Source of the DNA: Zunongwangia profunda SM-A87
GTDB lineage: Bacteria; Bacteroidota; Bacteroidia; Flavobacteriales; Flavobacteriaceae
Direction: 5' to 3'
DNA length: 64,000 bases
Assembly (NCBI RefSeq): GCF_000023465.1
Contig: NC_014041.1
Span: forward strand, 1,261,001 to 1,325,000
The translations under genes and the position numbers were made by a program. Shown piece after piece: positions 37,336 to 46,325 of the stretch. The notes under the pieces are model-generated. The model saw only the letters and a program-made list of their open reading frames with translations. It made no database searches and was not told where the DNA came from. Within the stretch, counting starts at the first letter, position 1. Every line of letters begins with the position of its first letter.

Positions 37336-38157
37336 TTACTTCTTTATCTCACTAGCTTTTTGCCTTGCTTTAAAAAAGTTAGAATCAGTATTGATAAACT
37401 CAATATTCGATATTTTTGCTTCTCCTATTTCGTCTTCAATTCCGTTTTCTTTGGACCAGTTATGGAAGGTCCATTTTGTCGCAAAAGGAACCCCATCTAC
37501 CATTTTATAATCGTGATATTTTATCGCGTGAGGATTAGCTTCTGCTGTTTGTACTTCTTTGTTAAGGGTTACGATATAAGCGGCAGCGGCGAGTTTTTGA
37601 TCTTCAGATTGATAAATAATATACCAGTCGTCTGGAGCGTCTCCTATGTCATTTCCAAAAGTTAGTCGGGCAGATGTTACTTTTGTACTATCCAAAATGC
37701 GCTGTTCTGGCATTTCCCATTGGGTACCATTATCGGTGAGTTTAAAAGGTAGGGCAAAGAAATATTGCCAGGTAAACATATCGAATCTTGCTCCGTCATA
37801 ATTTTGGCTGGCAGGATATATCCAGGCTTTGTCTCCGTCGAAACTTAAGAAGGTACTATCCTTCTTTTCAATTTTAATTTTTCCGGAATTGGTTAAGGTA
37901 GTAATTTTAGCGTTTAATCGTTCTTTCCCGCCAAATTGTAAAATAATATCAAATTGAACTGCTTTATGTTCTAAAAAATTTGCTTTATGATGAGCTTTTT
38001 CTATATCGGTAGGAAATTGCATTACTGGGGAAGTAGCACCTTTGCCAATGCCACCATCAGGTTCAGTCATTATTTTTTCTTCGGGCGTCATTTTTTCAGG
38101 TTTATCTTTACAAGCATAAATTAGTACGATAGCAGAAAGTAGGAGTAGCTTTTTCAT
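37336..38157 (-). CDS. DUF6503-type lipoprotein
   Basis: The 273-aa protein starts MKKLLLLSAIVLIYACKDK, a lipoprotein signal with cysteine at the lipobox. The remainder has the mixed beta pattern of the DUF6503 group (KAHHKANFLEHKAVQFDIIL, SFDGDKAWIYP, MVDGVPFATKWTFHNW), related to outer-membrane lipoprotein-like folds. Function unknown. A start two codons upstream at 38163 is also possible. It converges with the hybrid kinase gene and is followed by no strong terminator. Confidence 0.75.
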   Translation of the reverse strand: MKKLLLLSAIVLIYACKDKPEKMTPEEKIMTEPDGGIGKGATSPVMQFPTDIEKAHHKANFLEHKAVQFDIILQFGGKERLNAKITTLTNSGKIKIEKKDSTFLSFDGDKAWIYPASQNYDGARFDMFTWQYFFALPFKLTDNGTQWEMPEQRILDSTKVTSARLTFGNDIGDAPDDWYIIYQSEDQKLAAAAYIVTLNKEVQTAEANPHAIKYHDYKMVDGVPFATKWTFHNWSKENGIEDEIGEAKISNIEFINTDSNFFKARQKASEIKK

Positions 38158-38223
38158 TTTCATATTTTGTTTTTAGTAGGAATCTCTGATTAAAACTTTC
38201 AATATAAAATATTCAATTAAAAA

Positions 38224-38256
38224 AAAAGCGTCATTCGATTTTAGAATGACGCTTTT
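38224..38256 (-). terminator. Terminator of htpG
   Basis: A perfect 13-bp stem AAAAGCGTCATTC (38224-38236) / GAATGACGCTTTT (38244-38256) with a 7-nt loop and, read on the minus strand, a long T run, 22 bp after the htpG stop. Confidence 0.92.
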
Positions 38257-38278
38257 ATAAATATAAATAATATTAAAA

Positions 38279-40162
38279 CTATTTTACCATCTCAAAACTA
38301 CGCTTAATGAATGCTGTTAATTCTTCACCTTTAAGCAGGTTTTGTGAAAGCCTGGCAAGGTCTAAAGATTGTTTTATCAAACGTTGTTGTGTTTCCTTTT
38401 CTGCACTTAAAATTTCAGCTGTAAGTGGGTGATTGGTATTTACTACAAGATTATACATCTCTGGCATATTGCCCATTCCAAACATGCCACCACCACCGGT
38501 TTGCTGCATTTCTTTCATTCTGCGCATAAACTCCGGCTGTGTGATCATAAGCGGAGCAGCATTACTATCCATCGCTTCCATCTGGATGGTATATTTTTCT
38601 TTTGGGACTACTTTTTCGAAGTCACCTTTTAATTTCTCTTTTTCATCGTCTGATAATTTAGAGATTTTCTCTTCATCTGTTTTAATCAGATTGTCTACAT
38701 GGTCTGAATCGACTCTGGTAAAAGTGATTTTCTCTTCAGATGATTCTAATTTTTGTAGCAGGTGAGAAATAATAGGAGAATCTAAAAGTATTACTTTATA
38801 ACCTTTATCTTTAGCAGCTTCAATATAGCTGTGCTGTTCATTTTGATTAGAAGCATAAAGAATTACCAGATTACCATCTTTATCAGTCTGATTATCTTTT
38901 ATCGCTTCTTTTAACTCTTCAAAGGTGTAATATTCGTTATCGATGGTTGGGTATAAAGCAAACTTCTGCGCTTTCTCGTAAAACTTATCTTCGGTTAGCA
39001 TACCATATTCGATAACAACTTTGATATCATTCCATTTTTCCTGAAAATCTTCACGATTATTATTGAAAAGCGCTTTTAGTTTATCAGCAACTTTTCTGGT
39101 GATATAACTTGAGATCTTTTTTACTGCCCCATCTGCCTGAAGATAAGATCTGGAAACATTTAATGGGATATCAGGAGAATCAATAACCCCACGTAACATG
39201 GTTAAAAATTCAGGAACAATACCTTCCACATTATCAGTAACAAAAACCTGGTTTTGATATAACTGAATTTTATCACGTTGCATGTTCATATCCTGAGACA
39301 TCTTTGGGAAATAAAGAATCCCGGTAAGATTAAAAGGATAATCTACATTTAAGTGAATGTGGAATAAAGGCTCCTCAAACTGCATTGGGTACAGTTCACG
39401 ATAAAAATCTTTATAATCTTTATCTTCCAGATCGGTTGGTTGTTTGGTCCATGCAGGATCCGGATTATTGATGATGTTGTCTACCGTTTTGGTTTCTGGC
39501 TTTGCATCTTCAGGAGCATCGTCTGGAAGTGGAAGGGTTTCTTCCCTGGTTCCAAATCGAATTGGGATTGGCATAAATTTATTATACTTCACCAATAATT
39601 CTTCAATTCGGTTTTCTTCTAAAAACTCCTCATCATCTTCATTTATGTGCAGAATAATTTCTGTACCGCGATCCTGCTTATCAGCATCTTCCAGCGTAAA
39701 CTCTGTTGTTCCAGAACAGGTCCAATGAGCTGCTGGCTCATCTTTGTAAGATTTGGTGATGATTTCAACTTTATGAGCTACCATAAAAGCGGAATAGAAG
39801 CCAAGACCAAAATGACCAATAATTCCACTGTCTTTAGCAGAATCTTTATACTTGTCAAGAAATTCTTCAGCTCCAGAGAAAGCTACTTCGTTAATGTACT
39901 TTTCAACTTCCTCTTTCGTCATCCCGATACCTTGATCGATCACATGTATTTTTTTATTCTCTTTATCCACTTTGATGTCGATTACAGGATTTCCGTATTC
40001 CACATCGGTTTCACCAATATTGGTAAGGTGCTTTAGTTTTAGAGTTGCATCGGTAGCGTTAGAAATTAACTCTCTTAGGAAAATTTCGTGATCGCTGTAA
40101 AGGAATTTTTTAATCAGCGGGAAAATGTTGTCTACAGATACATTAATCTTTCCAGTTGCCAT
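38279..40162 (-). CDS. htpG: Molecular chaperone HtpG (Hsp90)
   Basis: The 627-aa protein has the GHKL ATPase N-terminus (SNATDATLKL near 36, DQGIGMTKEE, GHFGLGFYSAFMV), the middle domain (NVSRSYLQADG, GTEIILHI), and the C-terminal dimerisation part ending LSQNLLKGEELTAFIKRSFE. HtpG is an ATP-driven chaperone of the cytoplasm, usually heat-induced. A TGNCA direct repeat sits 67-79 bp upstream of the start. It is a single gene, divergent from the TetR-like regulator gene. Confidence 0.98.
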   Translation of the reverse strand: MATGKINVSVDNIFPLIKKFLYSDHEIFLRELISNATDATLKLKHLTNIGETDVEYGNPVIDIKVDKENKKIHVIDQGIGMTKEEVEKYINEVAFSGAEEFLDKYKDSAKDSGIIGHFGLGFYSAFMVAHKVEIITKSYKDEPAAHWTCSGTTEFTLEDADKQDRGTEIILHINEDDEEFLEENRIEELLVKYNKFMPIPIRFGTREETLPLPDDAPEDAKPETKTVDNIINNPDPAWTKQPTDLEDKDYKDFYRELYPMQFEEPLFHIHLNVDYPFNLTGILYFPKMSQDMNMQRDKIQLYQNQVFVTDNVEGIVPEFLTMLRGVIDSPDIPLNVSRSYLQADGAVKKISSYITRKVADKLKALFNNNREDFQEKWNDIKVVIEYGMLTEDKFYEKAQKFALYPTIDNEYYTFEELKEAIKDNQTDKDGNLVILYASNQNEQHSYIEAAKDKGYKVILLDSPIISHLLQKLESSEEKITFTRVDSDHVDNLIKTDEEKISKLSDDEKEKLKGDFEKVVPKEKYTIQMEAMDSNAAPLMITQPEFMRRMKEMQQTGGGGMFGMGNMPEMYNLVVNTNHPLTAEILSAEKETQQRLIKQSLDLARLSQNLLKGEELTAFIKRSFEMVK

Positions 40163-40228
40163 ATATTTTTAGTTTTTATTATCAATTTCGGTTTTTAGTA
40201 ACCAAAAAAAATACCATTACAGTTTTGC

Positions 40229-40241
40229 TGTCATCTTGGCA
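40229..40241 (-). promoter_or_regulatory. TGNCA direct repeat upstream of htpG
   Basis: On the minus strand the site reads TGCCA-AGA-TGACA, two TGNCA half-sites 3 nt apart, 67-79 bp before the htpG ATG. I suspect a heat-shock operator or promoter element, by position only. Confidence 0.3.
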
Positions 40242-40339
40242 TAAGACTTGTAATTAATTCAATGATTATGCGTCTAATTATTTGAATGTCAAAAATTAGA
40301 CATGTTGAATTTTTAACAAATATTTTGTTTAATGAAATT

Positions 40340-40367
40340 AAATATAAGTTAAACAATACTTATATTT
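40340..40367 (+). promoter_or_regulatory. Palindrome over the tetR-like promoter, putative operator
   Basis: AAATATAAGT (40340-40349) and ACTTATATTT (40358-40367) form a perfect 10-bp inverted repeat with an 8-bp spacer. The right arm contains most of TATATTTG (40361-40368), a match to the -7 box, 20 bp before the ATG at 40388. A TetR-type repressor bound here would block its own promoter. Confidence 0.6.
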
Positions 40368-40387
40368 GGAAAAGAGAAAAAGAAAAT

Positions 40388-41062
40388 ATGGCGACGACAA
40401 AGAAAGCAACTACTGCAAATAAGAAGTTAGATTCAGATCGATTGATAAGTCTTTATATGGATTATGTGCTGGAAAATGAACATGCCCCTAAGACAGTTTA
40501 TAAATTTTGTAAGGAGAATAAACTTCAGGAAGAAGAATTCTATAACTTTTACGGAAGTTTTGAAGGCTTAGAGAAAGGAATTTGGGAGAAGTTTTATCTA
40601 AATACTGTGAATGTAATTGAGAAAAGCCCGGAATACCCAGGTTTTACTAACCGGGAAAAAATGCTCACTTTTTATTATACTTTTTTTGAAGTGTTAACTG
40701 CTAATAGAAGTTATGTTTTATTCACATTGAAAAAAGATCCAACCCCAATTAAGAACCTGGAACAGTTAAAAGGTTTACGTAAAAATGTAAAGCATTTTTC
40801 AAAGGGACTGGTTGCGGAAGGAAATAAGGATAAGACCCTGAAATTTCTACAGCAACCTGAAGAGATTTTCTCTGAAGCTGCCTGGATCCAATTGTTATTC
40901 TTATTAAAATTTTGGATGGATGATAACTCTGCACAATTTGAAAGTACAGATGTAGCGATCGAAAAATCAGTAAATACAGTATTCGATGTTTTTGATAATA
41001 CACCATTAGAACGTGTTGTTGATTTCGGAAAATTTCTTTACAAACAGAAAATGGCTAAATGA
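40388..41062 (+). CDS. TetR-like transcriptional regulator
   Basis: The 224-aa protein (MATTKKATTANKKLDSDRLI) has an N-terminal helix-turn-helix-like region (about 40-70, with TVYKFCKENKLQEEEFYNFY) and a helical C-terminal ligand/dimer domain, the layout of TetR proteins. The HTH is divergent. The start is the ATG at 40388: a longer frame from 40286 would run through the promoter palindrome. The gene lies 52 bp before an ABC1 kinase gene, a pairing I believe is common in Flavobacteriaceae, so it probably controls that gene and itself. The effector is unknown. Confidence 0.82.
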   Translation: MATTKKATTANKKLDSDRLISLYMDYVLENEHAPKTVYKFCKENKLQEEEFYNFYGSFEGLEKGIWEKFYLNTVNVIEKSPEYPGFTNREKMLTFYYTFFEVLTANRSYVLFTLKKDPTPIKNLEQLKGLRKNVKHFSKGLVAEGNKDKTLKFLQQPEEIFSEAAWIQLLFLLKFWMDDNSAQFESTDVAIEKSVNTVFDVFDNTPLERVVDFGKFLYKQKMAK

Positions 41063-41114
41063 TCTGTTGTAAAAATTGCTATGAAAAAGGCCGAAAGGCG
41101 ATAAAAAAAATTAG

Positions 41115-42422
41115 ATGAAATCAATCGATAAAATTCCTACCGGCAAAATTGGCCGAACCAGTAAATTGGTGCAAACCGGAGCTAAAATTGGAGGGAATTA
41201 TTTAAAGTATTATAGTAAAAAAGCTTTTAATAAAGAGCTTACACGTGATGATTTGGATCGTGATAATGCCAATGATATCTACGATGGTCTAAAAAGTTTA
41301 AAAGGTAGTGCGCTTAAAGTTGCTCAAATGCTTTCGATGGAGAAAAGCTTGTTGCCCAGTGCTTATGTAGAGAAGTTTAGTTTAGCACAATTTAGCGTAC
41401 CGCCATTATCGGCTCCATTAGTACGTAAAACTTTTAAGAAGTATAATGGGAATTATCCTGAGGACTTATACGACGAATTTACCTCGCAATCTGTAAACGC
41501 TGCGAGTATTGGGCAGGTGCACCGGGCAATAAAAGATGGGAAAAAACTTGCTGTGAAAATTCAATATCCCGGGGTGGCTGATAGTATAAGTTCAGACTTA
41601 GCCATGGTGAAACCCATTGCTATAAGGATGTTTAATTTACAAGGTAAAGATTCAGAAAAGTATTTTAAGGAGGTAGAAGGGAAGCTCTTAGAAGAAACCG
41701 ATTATGTGTTGGAAATAAAGCAGAGTAAAGCAATTTCAGAAGCATGTAAGCATATTCCTAATCTTAAGTTTCCGCAGTATTATGAAAAATTGTCCAGCGA
41801 ACGAATTATTACGATGGACTGGATGGATGGTCAGCATCTAAGTGAATTTGTAAAAGACAATAAAGATCAGGAAAAAGCGAATAAGGTTGGGCAGGCATTG
41901 TGGGATTTTTATATGTTCCAGATGCATGGATTAAAAGAAGTGCATGCCGATCCTCATCCGGGTAATTTTTTAGTAGATAAAGCGGGAAATTTAATTGCGA
42001 TCGATTTTGGGTGTATTAAAAAAGTTCCAGACGATTTCTACGTACCTTATTTTGAATTAGCGAAAAAAGAAAATATAGACAACCCTGAGTTCTTTAACGA
42101 AAAGTTATACGAACTCGAAATTTTAAGGGAAGATGATACTGAAAATGAGATTAAGTATTTTTCAGAATTATTCCATCAGATGTTGAGTCTTTTTACCAGT
42201 CCGTTTCACTCTGAAACTTTCGATTTTTCAGATAGAGGATTTTGGGATGCTATTAGTAAATTGAGTGAAAAATATAGTAAGGATGAGGAACTAAGAAAGA
42301 TGAACGGAAATCGCGGAAGTAAGCATTTCCTTTATATCAACAGGACATTCTTTGGTCTTTATAATTTACTACATGATCTGGAAGCTAAGGTAGAAATTAA
42401 TAGATTTCGAGATTACTTGTAG
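41115..42422 (+). CDS. ABC1/AarF (UbiB-type) atypical kinase
   Basis: The 435-aa protein has the UbiB-family marks: a KxGQ-like motif read as LKVAQML (about 72), an alanine-rich loop AASIGQVHRA, lysine in LAVKIQYPGV, and the catalytic HADPHPGNFLV followed by metal-binding IDFGCIK. The KxGQ glycine is replaced by alanine (KVAQ). In UbiB the family acts as an ATPase that helps handle lipid quinone precursors at the membrane; here menaquinone or another isoprenoid lipid is a guess. It is transcribed with the TetR-like gene and ends at a terminator. Confidence 0.9.
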   Translation: MKSIDKIPTGKIGRTSKLVQTGAKIGGNYLKYYSKKAFNKELTRDDLDRDNANDIYDGLKSLKGSALKVAQMLSMEKSLLPSAYVEKFSLAQFSVPPLSAPLVRKTFKKYNGNYPEDLYDEFTSQSVNAASIGQVHRAIKDGKKLAVKIQYPGVADSISSDLAMVKPIAIRMFNLQGKDSEKYFKEVEGKLLEETDYVLEIKQSKAISEACKHIPNLKFPQYYEKLSSERIITMDWMDGQHLSEFVKDNKDQEKANKVGQALWDFYMFQMHGLKEVHADPHPGNFLVDKAGNLIAIDFGCIKKVPDDFYVPYFELAKKENIDNPEFFNEKLYELEILREDDTENEIKYFSELFHQMLSLFTSPFHSETFDFSDRGFWDAISKLSEKYSKDEELRKMNGNRGSKHFLYINRTFFGLYNLLHDLEAKVEINRFRDYL

Positions 42423-42450
42423 GTTAATATTTTGATTTATTGGTTAGGTT

Positions 42451-42492
42451 GAAAAGCGCGATTTCATTCTTCGAAATTGCGCTTTTCTTATT
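42451..42492 (+). terminator. Terminator after the ABC1 kinase gene
   Basis: GAAAAGCGCGATTTC (42451-42465) / GAAATTGCGCTTTTC (42473-42487), 15 pairs with one G-U and a 7-nt loop, followed by TT. Confidence 0.8.
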
Positions 42493-42595
42493 GGTATCAT
42501 TAACAGATCGATCCTGGTAATTATAAGTATGTCCCTACATTTTGAAAAGGTTTTGCGGTAATAGATTGTGGATTATCCCCAATGTTTTGATTAAA

Positions 42596-42625
42596 AAAGC
42601 CTCCTGAAATTTCTCAGAAGGCTTT
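42596..42625 (-). terminator. Terminator of the S9 peptidase gene
   Basis: The stem AAAGCCT-C-CTGA (42596-42607) / TCAG-A-AGGCTTT (42614-42625) with one mismatch reads on the minus strand into a T run, 25 bp past the peptidase stop. Confidence 0.8.
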
Positions 42626-42650
42626 ATAATCGTGATGGATTTATTTTAGT

Positions 42651-45113
42651 TTAATCCTGAATTTCTTCCTTTGTTGCTTCTACTGTGTTTTTTGGTTTAT
42701 TTTTTACATACTTTTCCAACCACTCATCTTGTTCCCATAGCACATGTAGTACAGATTCTTTTGCGCTGTATCCATGGCTTTCTTTTGGTAGCATAACTAG
42801 CCTGGCAGTAGCACCAAGACCTTTTAAGGCATTAAAATAACGCTCACTTTGCATGGGATAAGTCCCAGAATTATTATCGGCTTCTCCATGAATTAGTAAT
42901 AACGGCGTTTTCATTTTATCTGCATGCATAAAAGGAGACATGGTATAATACACTTCTGGAGCTTCCCAATAATTCCGTTCTTCGCTTTGAAAACCAAAAG
43001 GCGTTAAAGTTCTATTATAAGCTCCGCTTCTTGCAATTCCTGCAGCAAATAAATCGGAATGGGATAGAAGATTGGCAACCATAAAAGCGCCATAACTATG
43101 CCCGCCAACGGCAACACGATCTGGATCTATATATCCCATTTCGTCTACGGCATCTATAGCAGCAGCAGCATTATCTACCAATTGTTTTCTAAAGGTGTCG
43201 TTAGGCTCTTCATCACCTTCACCGATAATAGGAAAAGCCGCGTCGTCCAATACGGCATAGCCCCTGTTCACCCAGTAAATAGGAGAACCATAGTAAGGAT
43301 AAGTAAAGTCATTTGCGTTGCTGGTATTTTGTGAAGCCGAATTTTTATCTTTGTATTCACGAGGATAGGCCCACATAATCATTGGTAACTTTTCAGGTTT
43401 TTCTTTATCGTAACCGGCAGGTAAATATAGTGTTCCGTTTAGTTCTAAACCATCTTCACGCTTATAGGTAATTACCTCTTTGCTTACATCCTGTAAACTT
43501 TTAAAAGGGTTTTCGAAGTTGGTAATTTGTTGAAGATCATTTTTTTTCTTAATATTTCTGATGTAATAATTAGGATACTCGCTAGAAGCTTCGATTCTTA
43601 CAAGAATTTCGCCTTTATCGATATCTAATGCTTCTACAATGCTTTCTTTTTTATCTTCAAATATGGATTGGTACAAACGCTCGGTATCTCCAGTTTTCAG
43701 ATTAATCTTATCAATAAATGGATACTGTCCTTTATCTGAAAATCCATCGCCAATGAGATAAGCATCGGTGCCATCCAATTCTAAAACAGATCTTCCAAAG
43801 TTGTTTTTATGCGTAACAAAATTTCCCGGATCGCTATAAACATCCTGATAATTTCTGTCAAATAAAATCTTAGGACCTTTATTATTACCTGATGGATCAA
43901 TTAAATATGTTTTGCTGTTTCTTGTATTCCACCAATAATCCATGGCGATTGCTGTTTCGTCATTTCCCCAAATAATACCGCTGTAGCGATTAATTGTTTT
44001 TAAGAAGGCTTTTCCTTCACCTTTGAAAGGAGCGTCCAGCATAAATACCTGATCTCTATGATCAACTTCAACTGCAGGGTCACCGCCATCTAAAGCCATA
44101 GCGAAAACTAAGGTTGCCGGTTTATCTGCGCGCCAGTTTAGACTTCTTCTTCCTTTCTGGGTAGACATAAAACCTTGTGGTAAATCCTCTAATAAAGGTA
44201 CATCGTTTACCATGTTTACTAAACTGGCGTCGTTTTTATAAACGTTGGTTTCTGTAGGGAATCTGTAATAAGGTACGAGATAAGAAAAAGGTTTTTTAAT
44301 GTGGCTAATCATTATATATTCCCCATCTGGAGAAAAGCTAATATCATCATACATATTCGCTTTCATCCATTGCGATTTATTTCCGTTTAGATCTACTTTG
44401 AATAAAGTGGAGCGTGCTAACTGCTCAAAATTATATTCGTCATTAGGATCTTTTAGCAAATCCTGATAGGTTCTGTTTTGCGCTTCTTTACCATCACTTA
44501 CACTAACTGTAGGACCGGTTGGGACTGCCATAGCCTCATCTATAAGTTCTTTACGATCTTTTGGGAGCATTTTTACTAAAATAGCTTCGCTATCTTTAAA
44601 CCAGTTAATGGTATTACCCATATTAGCATTTAAAGAAGCATCAGTAAGTTTTTTAGCTTTGGCAGATTTTATATCTATAACCCATAATTCTACTCCGGTG
44701 TTTGTAGTTTGAGTAAAAGCCAGTTTCTTTTCATCTGGTGACCAGCTAAGATTTGCGATTCTTGGATTTTCTGGTAACCCGGTAACATTTGTAGGTTCGT
44801 TATCTTTTACAGGCTTTATTTTTATATCGGTAAAATAGCGGGCACGGCTACTAATATTAGTTGCCGGATTAATTCTTAATCCTCCAAGGCGTAATTCCTT
44901 TTCACTTAATTCTGCAATAGTTTTGTATTGATCGCGATAAAGAAATAGCATTAAATCTCCTTTACTGTTTATATAAGTTCCTGGTGCCAAAGGAACATCT
45001 ACTAAGTCTAGGATAGGTTTTGGAGGTTTTTGGTATGTAAGATTTTCCTGAGCATAACTGCTAAAAAAAGAAGCAGCAATACATAGAAAACATGTGATAA
45101 TTTGTTTTTTCAT
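42651..45113 (-). CDS. Secreted S9 family prolyl-oligopeptidase-type peptidase
   Basis: The 820-aa protein has a signal peptide (MKKQIITCFLCIAASFFSSY), a beta-propeller region with repeated SFSPDGEYIM / SWSPDEKKLAFTQ blades (about 60-550), and a C-terminal alpha/beta hydrolase with the serine elbow VAVGGHSYGAFMVAN (about 665-679), the acid in LLIHGEADNNSG and His in LPKESHGYSAKES. It resembles glutamyl or dipeptidyl peptidases of S9 that act in the periplasm on short peptides. Length fits the family. It is a single gene, divergent from the FabH-like gene. Confidence 0.92.
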   Translation of the reverse strand: MKKQIITCFLCIAASFFSSYAQENLTYQKPPKPILDLVDVPLAPGTYINSKGDLMLFLYRDQYKTIAELSEKELRLGGLRINPATNISSRARYFTDIKIKPVKDNEPTNVTGLPENPRIANLSWSPDEKKLAFTQTTNTGVELWVIDIKSAKAKKLTDASLNANMGNTINWFKDSEAILVKMLPKDRKELIDEAMAVPTGPTVSVSDGKEAQNRTYQDLLKDPNDEYNFEQLARSTLFKVDLNGNKSQWMKANMYDDISFSPDGEYIMISHIKKPFSYLVPYYRFPTETNVYKNDASLVNMVNDVPLLEDLPQGFMSTQKGRRSLNWRADKPATLVFAMALDGGDPAVEVDHRDQVFMLDAPFKGEGKAFLKTINRYSGIIWGNDETAIAMDYWWNTRNSKTYLIDPSGNNKGPKILFDRNYQDVYSDPGNFVTHKNNFGRSVLELDGTDAYLIGDGFSDKGQYPFIDKINLKTGDTERLYQSIFEDKKESIVEALDIDKGEILVRIEASSEYPNYYIRNIKKKNDLQQITNFENPFKSLQDVSKEVITYKREDGLELNGTLYLPAGYDKEKPEKLPMIMWAYPREYKDKNSASQNTSNANDFTYPYYGSPIYWVNRGYAVLDDAAFPIIGEGDEEPNDTFRKQLVDNAAAAIDAVDEMGYIDPDRVAVGGHSYGAFMVANLLSHSDLFAAGIARSGAYNRTLTPFGFQSEERNYWEAPEVYYTMSPFMHADKMKTPLLLIHGEADNNSGTYPMQSERYFNALKGLGATARLVMLPKESHGYSAKESVLHVLWEQDEWLEKYVKNKPKNTVEATKEEIQD

Positions 45114-45251
45114 GAATGAGTTTTTAGAATATTTGTTGCACTAATATAAGGTATTCTGTAAAATGTTAATCTTTCCTATATTGCAATCTTTAATATTTAG
45201 ATATTTGCTAAATTGAAGAGTCTAGATTTTTAATTATTTAAAATAAACTGA

Positions 45252-46259
45252 ATGTATCAGTCTAAAATTGCCGGATTAGGAAAATATGTGCCAGAGAATG
45301 TGGTTAACAATGAGGATTTATCCAAAATAATGGATACCAATGATTCCTGGATCCAGGAACGTACCGGTATAAAAGAAAGGCGACATATTAAAAAAGGCGA
45401 TGGCAATACAACAGCCAGTATGGGAGCTAAGGCTGCAAATATAGCCTTAGAAAGAGCCAATATTAGTAAAGATGATATTGATCTAATCGTTTTTGCCACC
45501 TTAAGTCCCGACTATTATTTTCCCGGATGTGGTGTGCAAATTCAGGAAATATTAGATATTCATACCTGTCCTGCCCTTGATGTGCGTAATCAATGTAGTG
45601 GTTTTATCTACGGGCTATCGGTTGCCGATCAATTTATCAAAACCGGTATGTATAAAAACATACTTCTAATTGGAAGTGAAAATCATAGTGGTGGTTTAGA
45701 TTTTACGACACGTGGGCGTTCGGTATCTGTGATTTTTGGAGATGGAGCAGGAGCGGTAGTGCTAACAAGAAGCGATCATAATGGGCAGGGAATTCTTTCT
45801 ACGCATTTACATTCTGAAGGAAAACACGCCTTGGAATTAAGTCTGAAAGGTCCAAGCACCAATCACTGGGTTCCTGAAATTATTGAGGAAAATCCACAGG
45901 AAGATATTCCGTATTATCCGTATATGAACGGGCAATTTGTATTTAAAAATGCAGTTGTTCGTTTTTCTGAAGTAATTATGGAAGGGCTAAAGGCAAACGG
46001 ACTTGATGTGAAAGATATCGATATGCTTATTCCGCATCAGGCGAACCTAAGAATTTCACAATTTATTCAGCAGAAATTTAAGTTAAGGGACGATCAGGTG
46101 TATAATAATATCCAGCGATATGGAAATACCACAGCAGCATCGATTCCTATCGCGCTAACCGAAGCCTGGGAAGAAGGTAAAATAAAAGAAGGTGATACTA
46201 TTGTTTTGGCGGCTTTTGGTAGTGGATTTACCTGGGCCAGTGCTGTAATCGAATGGTAA
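45252..46259 (+). CDS. 3-oxoacyl-ACP synthase III-like enzyme
   Basis: The 335-aa thiolase-fold protein has the FabH triad: Cys115 in VRNQCSGFIYG, His in LIPHQANLRIS and Asn in RYGNTTAAS. FabH starts fatty-acid synthesis by joining acetyl-CoA or a branched acyl-CoA to malonyl-ACP. The sequence is divergent from textbook FabH (e.g. GVQIQEILDIHTCPALDVRN), and Flavobacteriaceae usually have several KASIII copies, so this may be a paralogue with another primer or a role in a secondary pathway. No other fatty-acid gene is adjacent. Its terminator has been split by an IS element. Confidence 0.85.
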   Translation: MYQSKIAGLGKYVPENVVNNEDLSKIMDTNDSWIQERTGIKERRHIKKGDGNTTASMGAKAANIALERANISKDDIDLIVFATLSPDYYFPGCGVQIQEILDIHTCPALDVRNQCSGFIYGLSVADQFIKTGMYKNILLIGSENHSGGLDFTTRGRSVSVIFGDGAGAVVLTRSDHNGQGILSTHLHSEGKHALELSLKGPSTNHWVPEIIEENPQEDIPYYPYMNGQFVFKNAVVRFSEVIMEGLKANGLDVKDIDMLIPHQANLRISQFIQQKFKLRDDQVYNNIQRYGNTTAASIPIALTEAWEEGKIKEGDTIVLAAFGSGFTWASAVIEW

Positions 46260-46270
46260 AAAATAGATTT

Positions 46271-46296
46271 TTGAAATAAAAAAGCGGCTTTGGGCC
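46271..46296 (+). terminator. Left arm of a terminator split by the IS, including the target duplication
   Basis: TTGAAATAAAAAAGCGGC (46271-46288) is perfectly complementary to GCCGCTTTTTTATTTCAA at 47719-47736, the other side of the IS. Removing the IS and one 11-bp duplicate restores an 18-bp hairpin with loop TTTGG, a bidirectional terminator for the FabH-like gene and the convergent small gene. The target duplicate GGCTTTGGGCC is 46286-46296. Confidence 0.85.
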
Positions 46297-46300
46297 ACTA

Positions 46301-46324
46301 GTGGTCGGAAGAAATTCCGGCCAC
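46301..46324 (-). terminator. Hairpin at the left IS end, after the transposase gene
   Basis: GTGGTCGGAA (46301-46310) / TTCCGGCCAC (46315-46324) with loop GAAA forms 10 pairs with one G-U, directly after the transposase stop on the minus strand. There is no T run at once, so it could stop transcription weakly or serve as a transposase recognition structure. Confidence 0.5.
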
Positions 46325-46325
46325 T

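Noticed and set aside
40286..40387. Longer start for the TetR-like gene
   Set aside because: The extra 34 codons run through the -7 box and the palindrome, and their composition is promoter-like.
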